The translations under genes and the position numbers were made by a program. 64,000 nt of DNA from Bacteroidia bacterium (GTDB taxonomy: Bacteria > Bacteroidota > Bacteroidia > 2-12-FULL-35-15). The stretch spans positions 404,334-468,333 of the forward strand of contig JAURXZ010000049.1 of assembly GCA_030654175.1 (NCBI GenBank), given 5' to 3'. Within the stretch, counting starts at the first letter, position 1; the number at the start of each line of letters is the position of its first letter. The notes beneath the pieces are model-generated. The model ran no database searches. It was not told where the DNA came from and saw nothing but the letters and a program-made list of their open reading frames with translations. This document shows positions 21,401 through 30,900 of this stretch, piece by piece.

Positions 21401-24054
21401 GAATGTGCAGTACAACTGGCTCAATTTCGAGAGAAGTATGGAATAACATCAGTGGCATTTCAATAGGTAGTATTCCTGTTAACACGACTCCAAATTTAAT
21501 AGAACAGCTTTCTGTTTTTCGGGCACCAACAAATGTGGCCGATAATTATGGTCAGCGAATAAGAGGGTACATTTGTCCACCTGCAACAGGCAATTATATT
21601 TTCTGGATTGCCAGTGATGATAATAGCGAATTATGGTTAAGCACAAACAGCAATCCGGCAAATAAACAAAAAATTGCTTTTGTGTCAGGATATACAACAT
21701 CAAACCAATGGACAAAATATGCTAGTCAAAAGTCGGCTACTATAAGTCTTATTGGAGGTGTGAAATATTATATTGAGGCCCTACATAAAGAGGGAACCCA
21801 GGGAGATAATTGTTCTGTTGGATGGCAACTGCCAAATGGAATTTTAGAAAGACCAATTCCTGGTTCACGACTTTCTCCTTTTAGTATTCCTATAACGGCA
21901 ACTATTATTTCTCCTGCAAATAACGCCTCATTTAGTTCTGGCTCTGCTATTACTATTCAGGCCACCACATCAGGTGGTACCGGAACAATTCAAAAAGTGG
22001 AATTTTTTGCCGGAACAACAAAACTTGGTGAAAGTTTAACCAGCCCATATAATTTTATATGGAACGGTGCTGCCGCTGGTAGTTATGCACTTACGGCAAA
22101 AGTCACAGATAGTGGAAACAACACAGCTGTTTCGGGAATAATTAATATTACAGTAACAGATCTTCTAACGGCAACTATTATTTCACCAACAAATAACACT
22201 TCATTTAATGTAGGCTCTGCTATTGCTATTCAGGCCACAACATCTGGTGGGACAGGAACAATTCAAAAAGTGGATTTTTTTGCCGGAACAACAAAACTTG
22301 GCGAAAGTTTAACCAGCCCATATAATTTTACATGGAACGGTGCTGCCGCTGGTAGTTATGCACTTACGGCAAAAGTCACAGATAATGGGAACAACACAGC
22401 TGTTTCGGCAATAATTAATATTACGGTAACTGATCTTTTAACGGCAACAATTATTTCGCCAACAAATAACACCTCATTTAGTGCTGGCTCTGCTATTACT
22501 ATTCAGGCCACAACATCAGGTGGTACCGGAACAATACAAAAAGTTGAATTTTTTGAAGACACAACAAAACTTGGTGAAAGTTTAACAAGTCCATATAGTT
22601 TTACCTGGAACAATGCTCCCACTGATAATTACGCTCTTACTGCAAAAGTTAATGATAGTGGAAACAACACTGCTGTTTCGGCAATAATTAATATTACAGT
22701 GACTGATATTTTAACGGCAACTATTAGTGCTCCTGCAAATAACACTGCCTATGGTATAGGTTCTGCTATTGTTATTCAGGCCACAACATCAGGTGGTATC
22801 GGAACAATCCAAAAAGTTGAATTTTTTGCAGACACAACAAAGCTTGGTGAAAGTTTAACAAGCCCATATAGTTTTACCTGGAACAATGCTGCTCCAGGTA
22901 ATTATACACTTAAAGCTAAGGTTACAGATAGTGTTAACAATTCTGCTGTTTCGTCTATAATTAATATTGCGGTTATCAATCCACCTGTTATAAGTATAAC
23001 ATCTCCTACCAACAATACCAGTTATCCGAGCCCTGCAAACATTACCATTAATGCAACAGCAAGCTCTGGTGGAGGGAGCATAGCAAAAGTCGAATTTTAT
23101 CAGGGCGGTATTCTTCTTGGGGAAGACCTGACAACTCCATACGTTTTCACCTGGATGAATGTAAGTTCCGGAAATTATACATTAAAAGCAATAGCAACCG
23201 ACAACATTGGTCAGGCAGTCACTTCTCAGGAGGTAAACATTATTGTAACTACTTGTTCAACGCCAGTAATTACACCTTCAGGTCCTACAACTATGTGTTC
23301 CGGTTCAGTTACTTTACAAGCAAACGTAGGTTCAGGTTATATATATCAATGGAAAAAAGACGGGGTTAATATGACTGGTGAAATAAATTCTGCATACCTG
23401 GCTACAGTATCTGGCAGCTATCAGGTGAAAATTATTCAAGGTTCTTGCATATCATGGTCAGCACCCATTGCTGTGAAAATACAAAGTGGATTGAATGCCA
23501 TCATTACTCCTGGCGGTCCAACAACGTTTTGTTCGGGTGGAAGTGTAAAATTTTATGCTAATACCTGTTCAGGGTATACCTATTTATGGAAAAAAGATGG
23601 CATTGTTATTCCGGGAGAAACCGGTGCAACGTACACTGCGTCAACTGCTGGTGACTACCAGTTGCAGGTCACACTGGCTGGTGTTAAAGCCTGGTCATCA
23701 TTGGTAAAAGTAATTGTAAACGTTTGCAGGGAATTAGAAACCAACCAAAATATTGATAATAATGCCGATCAACTAACAGATTCTTCAAAAACGCTCCAGA
23801 TGAAAATCTATCCAAACCCCAACACAGGCCTTTTTACTATAGAGCTTAATATGCCTTCAATTAAGGAAGACAAAGTTAAAATGCGAGTTGTGAATATTTT
23901 AGGTCAGGAGGTTTACAACCAAGAATACATAATTAAAGATAATTATATTAAAGAAATTGTTGAATTAGATAAATCGCTTCCAATAGGTATTTACACATTA
24001 CAGGTATTGATTGGAAATAAAGTTGAGAATACAAACGTGGTTCTTTCAAAGTAA
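18430..24054 (+). CDS. Giant SBBP / PA14 / bacterial-Ig repeat protein, T9SS cargo
   Basis: Largest gene here, 1874 residues. Order: signal peptide MKKIYLLVLVNVLFIKLQAQ; SBBP propeller (20-455); Ig (457-542); PKD-like (545-655); short beta module (655-733); PA14 subtype 1 (735-896); Big_7-like Ig (897-990); PA14 subtype 2 (991-1150); four near-identical Big_7 units of exactly 91 residues (1155-1519); one divergent Big_7 (1519-1606); two short Ig modules (1607-1767); type A sorting domain (1787-1874, KIYPNPNTGLFTIEL). The Ig stalk could hold the propeller and PA14 heads away from the cell. PA14 modules in other systems bind glycans or sit beside glycosidases; that role here is inference. No catalytic domain seen. 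Confidence 0.9.
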   Translation: MKKIYLLVLVNVLFIKLQAQNFEWTKREGQAEYDYGYGIANDTSGNIYVSGKYEKNANFSGTILPLQGNHDIYVAKYSSTGTLKWIRTAGGINGDYAHTLACDGTNFVYIAGEIEGTGTPIKFIGSAITLVCKGINDAFFAKYDLNGNLIWANRAGGTDNDEALGITYDNSGNVYVCGFFNGAATFGTTTINSYGDNDIYVAKYDMNGIFQWVRSAGSAGRDEAKAVKCDAAGNIYICGMHANGAVFGSQTLNSPNGYFNSFIGKYSPDGTLLWVKTAGGDYDDLAWALTIDNFNKIYITGEFNAYALFNGTPLITTGSNNIFVASYDDGGNLQWVKGAGGPGIDRARGIGCDGKHVYITGQFDSTATFGPYSVSGVDHNEIFIAKISNAGNFQWVTTVGGPVDSIEDLGYESGIGICAEASGNVYATGGLLNGGVFGNNSFLPYSRVDVFVSKILQNVNPPNTSDPSNLTVMVSKPSTFSVSATGPSLNYQWQKNGLNISGATSPSFTITNTQFSHAGLYRAIVTNIYGSDTSNAATLTVIPFNANPNAIINTPLTGTFYHAGDIINFSGSATDTEDGNLPPSAFEWMVDFYTSDTNFTPGPVITSGISSGSFIIPNTGEACANVFYRLSLKVKDSNGLTDTTFVDVLPHTSTISINTEPPGLKISFNGQTKPTPFSKLTVEGLLINIGVVSPQTKVELAYVFSNWQHGGNATQTILTGAGDSSYTAVYTSNGPACVASGTIDRDFWANVTGTTIANVPINIAPTSTSQLTIFEGPSQVADNYASRIKGYICPPVTGNYIFWIASDNNSELWLSTDDQVVNKVKIASATGYTASREWTKYPSQQSSPVSLIAGAKYYIEAIHKEGNQGDNLAVGWQLPNGTFERPIPGTRLSPFIIPLTTTITSPANNSFFNEGSTITIQAKVTGEPGTIQKVEFFADSIKLGEDANSPYSFLWNNVSQGSYELSCKVIASGNTSALSSKVNVFVSPAGGMCSTTGSISREVWNNISGISIGSIPVNTTPNLIEQLSVFRAPTNVADNYGQRIRGYICPPATGNYIFWIASDDNSELWLSTNSNPANKQKIAFVSGYTTSNQWTKYASQKSATISLIGGVKYYIEALHKEGTQGDNCSVGWQLPNGILERPIPGSRLSPFSIPITATIISPANNASFSSGSAITIQATTSGGTGTIQKVEFFAGTTKLGESLTSPYNFIWNGAAAGSYALTAKVTDSGNNTAVSGIINITVTDLLTATIISPTNNTSFNVGSAIAIQATTSGGTGTIQKVDFFAGTTKLGESLTSPYNFTWNGAAAGSYALTAKVTDNGNNTAVSAIINITVTDLLTATIISPTNNTSFSAGSAITIQATTSGGTGTIQKVEFFEDTTKLGESLTSPYSFTWNNAPTDNYALTAKVNDSGNNTAVSAIINITVTDILTATISAPANNTAYGIGSAIVIQATTSGGIGTIQKVEFFADTTKLGESLTSPYSFTWNNAAPGNYTLKAKVTDSVNNSAVSSIINIAVINPPVISITSPTNNTSYPSPANITINATASSGGGSIAKVEFYQGGILLGEDLTTPYVFTWMNVSSGNYTLKAIATDNIGQAVTSQEVNIIVTTCSTPVITPSGPTTMCSGSVTLQANVGSGYIYQWKKDGVNMTGEINSAYLATVSGSYQVKIIQGSCISWSAPIAVKIQSGLNAIITPGGPTTFCSGGSVKFYANTCSGYTYLWKKDGIVIPGETGATYTASTAGDYQLQVTLAGVKAWSSLVKVIVNVCRELETNQNIDNNADQLTDSSKTLQMKIYPNPNTGLFTIELNMPSIKEDKVKMRVVNILGQEVYNQEYIIKDNYIKEIVELDKSLPIGIYTLQVLIGNKVENTNVVLSK
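21895..22986 (+). repeat. Four tandem 273-bp Big_7 units inside the giant SBBP gene
   Basis: Units start with ACGGCAAC at 21895, 22168, 22441 and 22714, so the period is exactly 273 bp (91 codons) each time. Units 1 and 2 look about 90 percent identical by eye over the whole unit, while 3 and 4 diverge more. The in-frame period allows copy-number change without breaking the gene. Confidence 0.9.
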
Positions 24055-24106
24055 TATTAATAAACAGTTTTATGCTTAACAGCTAACCAACATAAAAATC
24101 AATTAA

Positions 24107-26017
24107 ATGAAAGCAAAAAAATTCTATAGGGGCACTCTACTTTTTTTTATTCAACTGCTGATTGTTAGTCCATCCTTTTCGCAATTAAAATCAATTCTTT
24201 ATGATTTTGAAGGACTGGATATAGGTGAAACAGACCTCCCTGAGGGCGATTACCAAGGGTTTGATATGCAAAAAAATGTTTCTCTCAATCCACTTGGTGA
24301 AAGTCAGATGTTAGGGGACAGAGTACTTAAGTTAGATATAAATTGGAATGTTGGGAAAGCTCAATTCGGAAAAGGAATATCAAAATTTATAGAGTTAGAT
24401 GCATCAGCGGATTATATCAACTTTTATTTTTATAATCCTTTAACAAATGACACAAGCTCAAAGATCGATATTGCTATTAGTGAGGATGATGATAAGAATA
24501 ATGTTTGGGAGGACGCCAATGATGATAAATGGAAACGATCAATTACAATAATCCGTTCAGCTTCCTGGCAGCTTATAAGTTTACCTCTAAGTTCATTCCT
24601 TGACAACAATACAGGTGGGAATGGAGTTTTTGACGCGGCATTTACTAATCCTGGAGGCAAGATTTTTAATGTAGATTTTAATTTTTATAAAACTTTTCCA
24701 GCTGAAACAAACTCGACAACTTATATGGATATGATCTGTTTTTCAGAAGGAACTCTTCCAACAGGTAATGACATTTTAGATTACCCATCGCGAAATCCTA
24801 CAGATAAAGCTTTGCTGGGAGCCGTGTACAATTTCCCTGATATCACACCTGCTATTATTGAAGGACTTTTTCCGGCTAATCCGGTAAAAAAATTAAAGTA
24901 TATAAATTCTTTTATAAAATTTTCTGAAGATGAAACAAACATCGCAAACAAATTGCCAGGAAATGAGGTTTCCGAATTTCTTCAAAGAGGCTATACACCC
25001 ATTTTAACATGGGAAGCGATGTTCTCACACCTTTCCCGTTTGGATGCTGCACAACCCAGATTAATAAATTTTATGAAAGGAGAATTCGATTCTTATATTG
25101 ATGCATTTGGAGATAAATTAAGATCATACGATGATACAATAATTATCCGCTTTATGCATGAGTTTGAAGGTGATTGGTACCCCTGGTCGCTTGTGGAAAA
25201 TGATCAGGATCCAAATCTTTATATAAGTGTTTTCAGAAAAGTTGTAGATAGGATCAGAGCAAGAGGTGCATCAAAAGTTAAATGGATGTGGTGTGTTAAT
25301 GGACCCAGTTACAGTCCTGTTACGGCCTATAATTGGATAGTAGGCGCATACCCTGGCGATGCATACGTTGACATTGTAGCATGCGAAAATTTCAACTCAC
25401 CTGTTCCTGGAGTGCCTAATTGGAGATCGTTCCGTGCAGGACTGGCAGAACCTTATTATTATCTTACAAAATACTTTCCGAAAAAGCCGATGTTTATTTG
25501 TGAGAGTGGCTGCAGAGAACGATACTCTTCAGAAGATCCTTCTTCTCAATCGAAAGCGCAATGGATTGAAGAAATGGATAAAGAGGTGCAATCAAATTTT
25601 TCTAAAGTTAGAGCTTTGATTTTTTTTGGTCTAAAGAAGGCACATGATTACAGGTTAGAATCATCAATTGAAGGCCTCAATTCAATTGAAACAAATATTT
25701 GGAACGATGATTATTATTTTGAAACGCCATCAGCACTCCCTTTAACAGCAAACATTACTTCACCGGGTAATAATGGAACTTACATTGCAGGTTCAACCAT
25801 TATTATTAAAGCCAGTGTTTTAGGAGGAATAGGAGCGATACAAAAAGTGGAATTCTTTGCAGATACAACCAAACTTGTTGAAGATCTTACACCTCCATAT
25901 AGTTATACATCAAACAATTTTTTTCATGGTAATTATGCAATTACTGCAAAAGCAACAGATAGTTGGGGTGCAACTGTTACTTCTCTTCCTGTAAATATTA
26001 ACATAGACAGTTATTAA
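24107..26017 (+). CDS. GH26 beta-mannanase-like enzyme, prematurely terminated
   Basis: Secreted glycoside hydrolase, 636 residues as encoded. Signal peptide to about residue 26; N-terminal beta-sandwich resembling a carbohydrate-binding or galactose-binding domain (30-210, FIELDASADYINFYFYNP, WQLISLPLSSF); GH26 TIM barrel (225-540) with acid/base Glu352 in RFMHEFEGDWYPW and nucleophile Glu466 in FICESGC; one Big_7-like Ig module (545-632). GH26 enzymes usually cut beta-1,4-mannan, but some act on mixed-linkage glucan or xylan. The frame stops at 26015-26017 within a 16-bp tandem duplication, so the PA14, Ig and sorting domain downstream are not read. The barrel is complete, so an active enzyme without its T9SS signal is possible; it might stay in the periplasm. 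Confidence 0.88.
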   Translation: MKAKKFYRGTLLFFIQLLIVSPSFSQLKSILYDFEGLDIGETDLPEGDYQGFDMQKNVSLNPLGESQMLGDRVLKLDINWNVGKAQFGKGISKFIELDASADYINFYFYNPLTNDTSSKIDIAISEDDDKNNVWEDANDDKWKRSITIIRSASWQLISLPLSSFLDNNTGGNGVFDAAFTNPGGKIFNVDFNFYKTFPAETNSTTYMDMICFSEGTLPTGNDILDYPSRNPTDKALLGAVYNFPDITPAIIEGLFPANPVKKLKYINSFIKFSEDETNIANKLPGNEVSEFLQRGYTPILTWEAMFSHLSRLDAAQPRLINFMKGEFDSYIDAFGDKLRSYDDTIIIRFMHEFEGDWYPWSLVENDQDPNLYISVFRKVVDRIRARGASKVKWMWCVNGPSYSPVTAYNWIVGAYPGDAYVDIVACENFNSPVPGVPNWRSFRAGLAEPYYYLTKYFPKKPMFICESGCRERYSSEDPSSQSKAQWIEEMDKEVQSNFSKVRALIFFGLKKAHDYRLESSIEGLNSIETNIWNDDYYFETPSALPLTANITSPGNNGTYIAGSTIIIKASVLGGIGAIQKVEFFADTTKLVEDLTPPYSYTSNNFFHGNYAITAKATDSWGATVTSLPVNINIDSY

Positions 26018-26027
26018 CATAGACAGT
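25996..26027 (+). repeat. Perfect 16-bp tandem duplication that frameshifts the GH26 gene
   Basis: TATTAACATAGACAGT occurs twice back to back (25996-26011 and 26012-26027) with no mismatch. Sixteen is not a multiple of three, so the second copy creates TAT TAA and a stop. With one copy, the frame reads ...NINIDS-ASNTSCLASGKITRD... and stays open to 27107. Confidence 0.95.
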
Positions 26028-27107
26028 GCTTCAAATACTTCATGTTTAGCAAGCGGAAAAATAACCAGGGATAAATGGACTAATTTCCTGGGGAAAACGA
26101 TAGCCGAAATACCTGTTAACACTACTCCTTCAAGTACATCTTTATTAAGCCTTTTTGAAGGGCCTAAAAATATTGGTGATAATTATGCGACTAGGATCAG
26201 GGGTTATATTTGTCCACCTTCATCAGGTAATTATGTTTTTTGGATTGCCAGTGACAACAACAGTGAATTATATTTGAGCTCAACAAATAATCCAAATGAT
26301 AAAGTTAAAATCGCACAACAAGATTTTTATACCACTTCACGTCAATGGACAAAATACGACAAACAGCAATCTTTAGAGATTCCTTTAATTGCCGGTCAAA
26401 GTTATTATATAGAGGCATTGCACCGGGAGGGCTCTGTAAGTGATAATTTGGCAGTAGGTTGGAAATTACCTGATGGTACGATGGAAAGGCCTATACCGGG
26501 AATTCGATTGTCTCCTTTTCAAACAGGGTTAAATTTAGATGTTAAACTACCGGTAAGCGCTGTTCCAAAAATTATAGTAACCGGACCGGTGGAAATAAAC
26601 AAAGATGAAGAAACAATTTTGTCAACTGAGTTGGATCCATCCGCTATTTATCAATGGAAAATAAATAATGTAATAATTCCAATGAGCAACAAAAATTTTC
26701 TAATAGCAACTGAACCGGGGTCATATCGGGTTAAAGTAATAAAGAATGGAACGGTAGGTCTATCAGAAACTGTTGATATTATTGGAAACAATAACGCAGA
26801 CATGATGAACCTGTCAAATAATAAATATCCAAAAGATGCAAATGAAACTGCTGTTCTTTTAAAAGTATATCCAAATCCAAATACCGGACACTTTATGATA
26901 GTTGTATGTATGCCCGCATCGGAGTTGGCAAAGATACAGATGATGAATAATTTAGGTCAGGTTGTGTATAATAAAGAAATAAAGACTCAAAATGACTGTA
27001 TAAATGAAACCGTAGAAATTGATAAATCTATTCCTCCGGGAATTTATACCCTTAAAGTAATAAGCGGTAATAAAGTTGAAAATACGAATGTGATCCTGTT
27101 AAGATGA
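26028..27107 (+). pseudogene. Detached GH26 tail: PA14 domain, short Ig, T9SS sorting domain
   Basis: Open in one frame from 26028 to the stop at 27105-27107 but with no credible start; a TTG at 26274 lies in mid-PA14. Content: PA14 subtype 1 (26041-26520; CLASGKITRDKW, YATRIRGYICPP, FWIASDNNSELYLS, DNLAVGWKLPDG, ERPIPGIRLSPF), a short Ig-like module (26570-26780) and a type A sorting domain (26860-27104; KVYPNPNTGHFMIVV, GIYTLKVISGNKVENTNVIL). It is the 3' part of the gene at 24107: with one 16-bp copy removed the fused product would be 994 residues. No further stop or frameshift is present in 1,080 bases, so the break is recent, phase-variable, or a sequence error. Confidence 0.9.
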
Positions 27108-27912
27108 CATTATTTTTTGATGTCAATTATTCAGCGCAGTCGAAATTTTTTGAAATCAAAAAACAGACACGACCTATTTTCTAAAAATAATAATTTTATA
27201 ATAACTGAAAATGCCCTGCTGTTTAATTTGCTTCCTAATCCAATCACCTGGCTAATTACATTAATTGTATTTATTCAAGCTCCAGATTGGAGGGAAGTTT
27301 CAGCACATGAATAATTTACGTCATACATAAACTGTTCGTTTTTTAGAGCGCATACAATATTATTTGCTCTGGTTAATTTTAATCAAATTGATTTCCTATC
27401 TTAAGAGATGAAAAAAGCCATTTAGTCAATTTTTCACTTTTTTACTTCCTGTTTTTTTGAAAATAATTCTAATCTCTGTATCAAAAAAAATACACTTTTT
27501 TTCTCCTACCATTTTTTCTTTTACATTTCATCCAGTCTCATAATATTATTTTTTTTTACGAAAAAAATAAATTTCCGTTTTCCTGGCCCCAAAACAACTA
27601 TTAATACTATAAATGAAAGTGTTTTTGAATTGCTGGAAACATAAAAATGATAGTCGAGAACGATTAATTTAACGTTCGCTAAACAATTTTCATTTATTGT
27701 TTTCGTTATCGTAAAGGCTCCTTCCAATAAATAGACGTTGAAGTAATTAAAAAAATAGCCAAGAACTGGCACAAAATAGCCAAACAGCTAAATTACGTTA
27801 GTTGCACGTTTCAAAAGGATGAAATCCGTAAAGGAAATCCTATGTCATTTTGTGGAAGTATTAGCCGGATTAATAAGTAATTATTTTTTAATACATTTTT
27901 AAATTGATCATC
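27108..27912. other. Long AT-rich intergenic region after the broken GH26 gene
   Basis: 805 bp without a convincing gene. A 65-codon frame at 27117-27314 has no homologue I know; a stretch in it reads LLPNPITWLITL, loosely like a decayed YPNP sorting motif. An 11-base direct repeat lies at 27752-27783. The end must carry the promoter of the next gene, but I see no exact TAnnTTTG box. Confidence 0.5.
27752..27783 (+). repeat. Short direct repeat upstream of the GH-A/Ig gene
   Basis: AAAATAGCCAA at 27752-27762 and again at 27773-27783, a 21-base period (two helical turns), about 130 bases before the ATG at 27913. It could bind a regulator; there is no further support. Confidence 0.35.
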
Positions 27913-30900
27913 ATGAGGAAACTAAAAAAAACATTTCAGCTTGGCAGTTTTTTACTATTGAGTTTATTCTTTTTTTCAAAAAGTACTGAAGCGCAAAGCA
28001 TTTCAACGCATTTTTTCGGTGTAAATGCATGGATGTCGGATACTATTGGGAATTATTATGCATGTCCTGAACCGCCCTGTTTTCGTGGCGGTAAACTACA
28101 TAAGCATTGGACGAAAATTAAAGACAGTGGTGCATCTATGATTCGTTACGGAGGAATAGGCCCTGATAAAAACATGCCGACAAAATTTCAATACATCAGA
28201 ATGATTGATTCTATCCGTTCAAAAGGAATGGAACCAGTAATCCAAGTGCCATTTTATAACTATCGGTATACTGCTCAACAGGCTGCTGATATTGTACATT
28301 ATGTAAATGTTATAAAAGGTAGAAATGTTAAATACTGGATCATCGCAAATGAACCTAACTTAATTTACTCCTATACTTCTGCTGCGCAAGTGGCTGCTTA
28401 TTTTAAACCATTTGCATCGGCAATGAAAAATGTGGATCCTTCTATTCTCATTATTGGTCCTGAAACAGCGAGTTTTAAAAAAAGTATGACTGATGATCTA
28501 ACCAATCCTGGTGGTCCAAATGATATTACAGGTAAAGATGGAGCAGGAAGATATTACCTGGATGTTTTTTCATTCCATACGTATCCAATGCATGGTGGAA
28601 GCCATACCAGGGCTGAGATGATTCCGAAACTCACTGCTTCAGGATCTTACCAGGATAATTTAATTTACCTGAACACCAAACTGGCTGCCGCGAATTCTTA
28701 TCATAACCGAACAGGAGCAACCGCTCTAAAATCAGCTGTTACCGAAACTAATGTTACTTATACAAATGCCTCTACGGATGGTTTAAATGGTGTAGGTTCC
28801 AATAGTTTTATTGGCGGGCAGTTTGTGGCCGAGATCTATGGTATTGGTTTAAAATGCGGAGTTGACTTTATTAATTTATGGAGTGTAATAGAAGGGGGAA
28901 CATCTGTAATTAATAATGGTGGTTATCTACATGGTTCAACCGGAAATAAAAAGCCAACCTATTATCATTTTAAACTTATGGCAGATAATTTCAGAGGAAC
29001 CAATGCGAATTGCACCAGCAATCAGGTAAACGTAAAGTCATTTGCAAGTAAAGATGCCCAGCAGATTGCTGTATTAATTTTAAATGAGGACCTGACTAAT
29101 AATTTTAATTATACTGTTCGGTTGAATACTACGTCAATAACCGGAACCAGTGCATTAAAGCTCAATGTAAATGCAGGGTTAGCAAAAGAATATACGGCTG
29201 TTATCCAAAATCAGTCTACTACATTATTGCTATTCGATGGAAATGGAAATATTATAAAAAAATATGAATATAAACTTTCAGGAAATGCAAATCTGAATCT
29301 ACCACCAACACTTACAATATTGGCTTCTTCTTCTCCAATAGCAACTATAACTGCAGCAGGTTCAACCTCTTTTTGTGCCGGTGGTAGTGTAACATTAAAT
29401 GCCAACGTAGGAACAGGGTATTCATATCAATGGAAAAAAGATAATACCATTATCAGTGGAGCTACTAATTCATCTTATGTAGTTACTGTATCTGGTAATT
29501 ATACAGTAACTGTCACCACAGGTAGTGGAACAACTACATCCGTTTCCGAGGTTGTAACAGTAATGCCTATGCCTATCGCAACAATTACAGCTGCTGGACC
29601 AACTTCATTTACAGCTGGCAATAGTGTAATATTAAATGCCTCAGCAGGAAATGGGTATATTTATCAATGGAAAAAAGATGGCGTTAATATTATTGGCGCG
29701 ACCAACTCTTCTTATCTTGCCACGCAAGCAGGTAGTTATCAGGTGAAAATCACATTGGGTTCCTGTATTGATTGGTCGGCCACAATTACAATTACTATTC
29801 TTTCAACAACAACAGCAACTATAACTCCTTCGGGGCCAACCAGTTTTTGTGCCGGAGGCAGTGTAACATTAAATGCCAATACAGGAACAGGGTATTCATA
29901 TCAATGGAAAAAAGATAATACCATTATCAGTGGCGCTACTAATTCATCTTATGTAGTTACTGTTTCAGGAAATTATACCGTAACTATAACTGCCGGAGGT
30001 GGATCCACTACATCAGTTGCAGAGGTTGTAACAATTACTCCTTCGCCTACTGCAACAATTACAGCTGCAGGGCCAACTTCATTTATTGCTGGTAATAGTG
30101 TAATATTAAATGCTTCAACCGGAACAGGCTATACTTACCAGTGGAAAAGGGATGGTGTTAATATTATTGGTGCTACAAATTCTTCTTACGTTGCCAATCA
30201 GGCTGGCAGTTATCAGGCACAGATCACATTAGGTTCCTGTATGGAATTGTCAGCCTCTCTTACAATTACACTTCTTCCTCCAACAGCTACAATTACAGCT
30301 TCAGGTGCCACCAGCTTTTGTGATGGAGGAAGTGTAACACTGAATGCAAATTCCGGAACCGGATATAGTTATCAATGGAAAAAAGATAATGTTGTTATTG
30401 TCGGATCTGTTAATTCATATTATATAGCTACGGTGTCCGGAAATTTTTCTGTAGATATAACCAGTGGAGGATTAACAGCTACATCAGCAACTCAGGTTAT
30501 AACAGTAATGCCTATGCCTACTGCAACAATTACAGCTGCAGGACCAACTTCATTTACAGCTGGCAATAGTGTAATATTAAATGCTTCAGCAGGAAATGGG
30601 TATATTTATCAATGGAAAAAAGATGGCGTTAATATTTCGGGGGCCACAAATTCTTCTTACGTTGCCGCGCAAGGAGGGCGTTATCAGGTCAAAATTACTT
30701 TAGGTTCCTGTATTGATTGGTCAGCGCCTCTTACAATTATTATCCTTGCCCCAGTGGCAACAATTACAGTTTCTGGTCCTACCAGCTTTTGTGATGGAGG
30801 TAATGTAACATTGAATGCAAATACAGGAACAGGATATAACTACCAATGGAAAAAAGATAATGTTGTTATTGGCGGAGCAACTAGTTCGTCCTATATCGCT

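Noticed and set aside
26000-26030. Programmed ribosomal frameshift joining the two GH26 halves
   Set aside because: No slippery heptamer or hairpin was seen, and the exact 16-bp duplication explains the break fully.
26274-27107. Separate 277-codon gene starting at TTG 26274
   Set aside because: It starts in mid-PA14, and the same frame is open upstream to the 16-bp duplication. It is the tail of the GH26 gene.
27117-27314. Small gene of 65 codons after the GH26 tail
   Set aside because: No start context, no recognisable family, odd composition, and it follows a broken gene by 10 bases.
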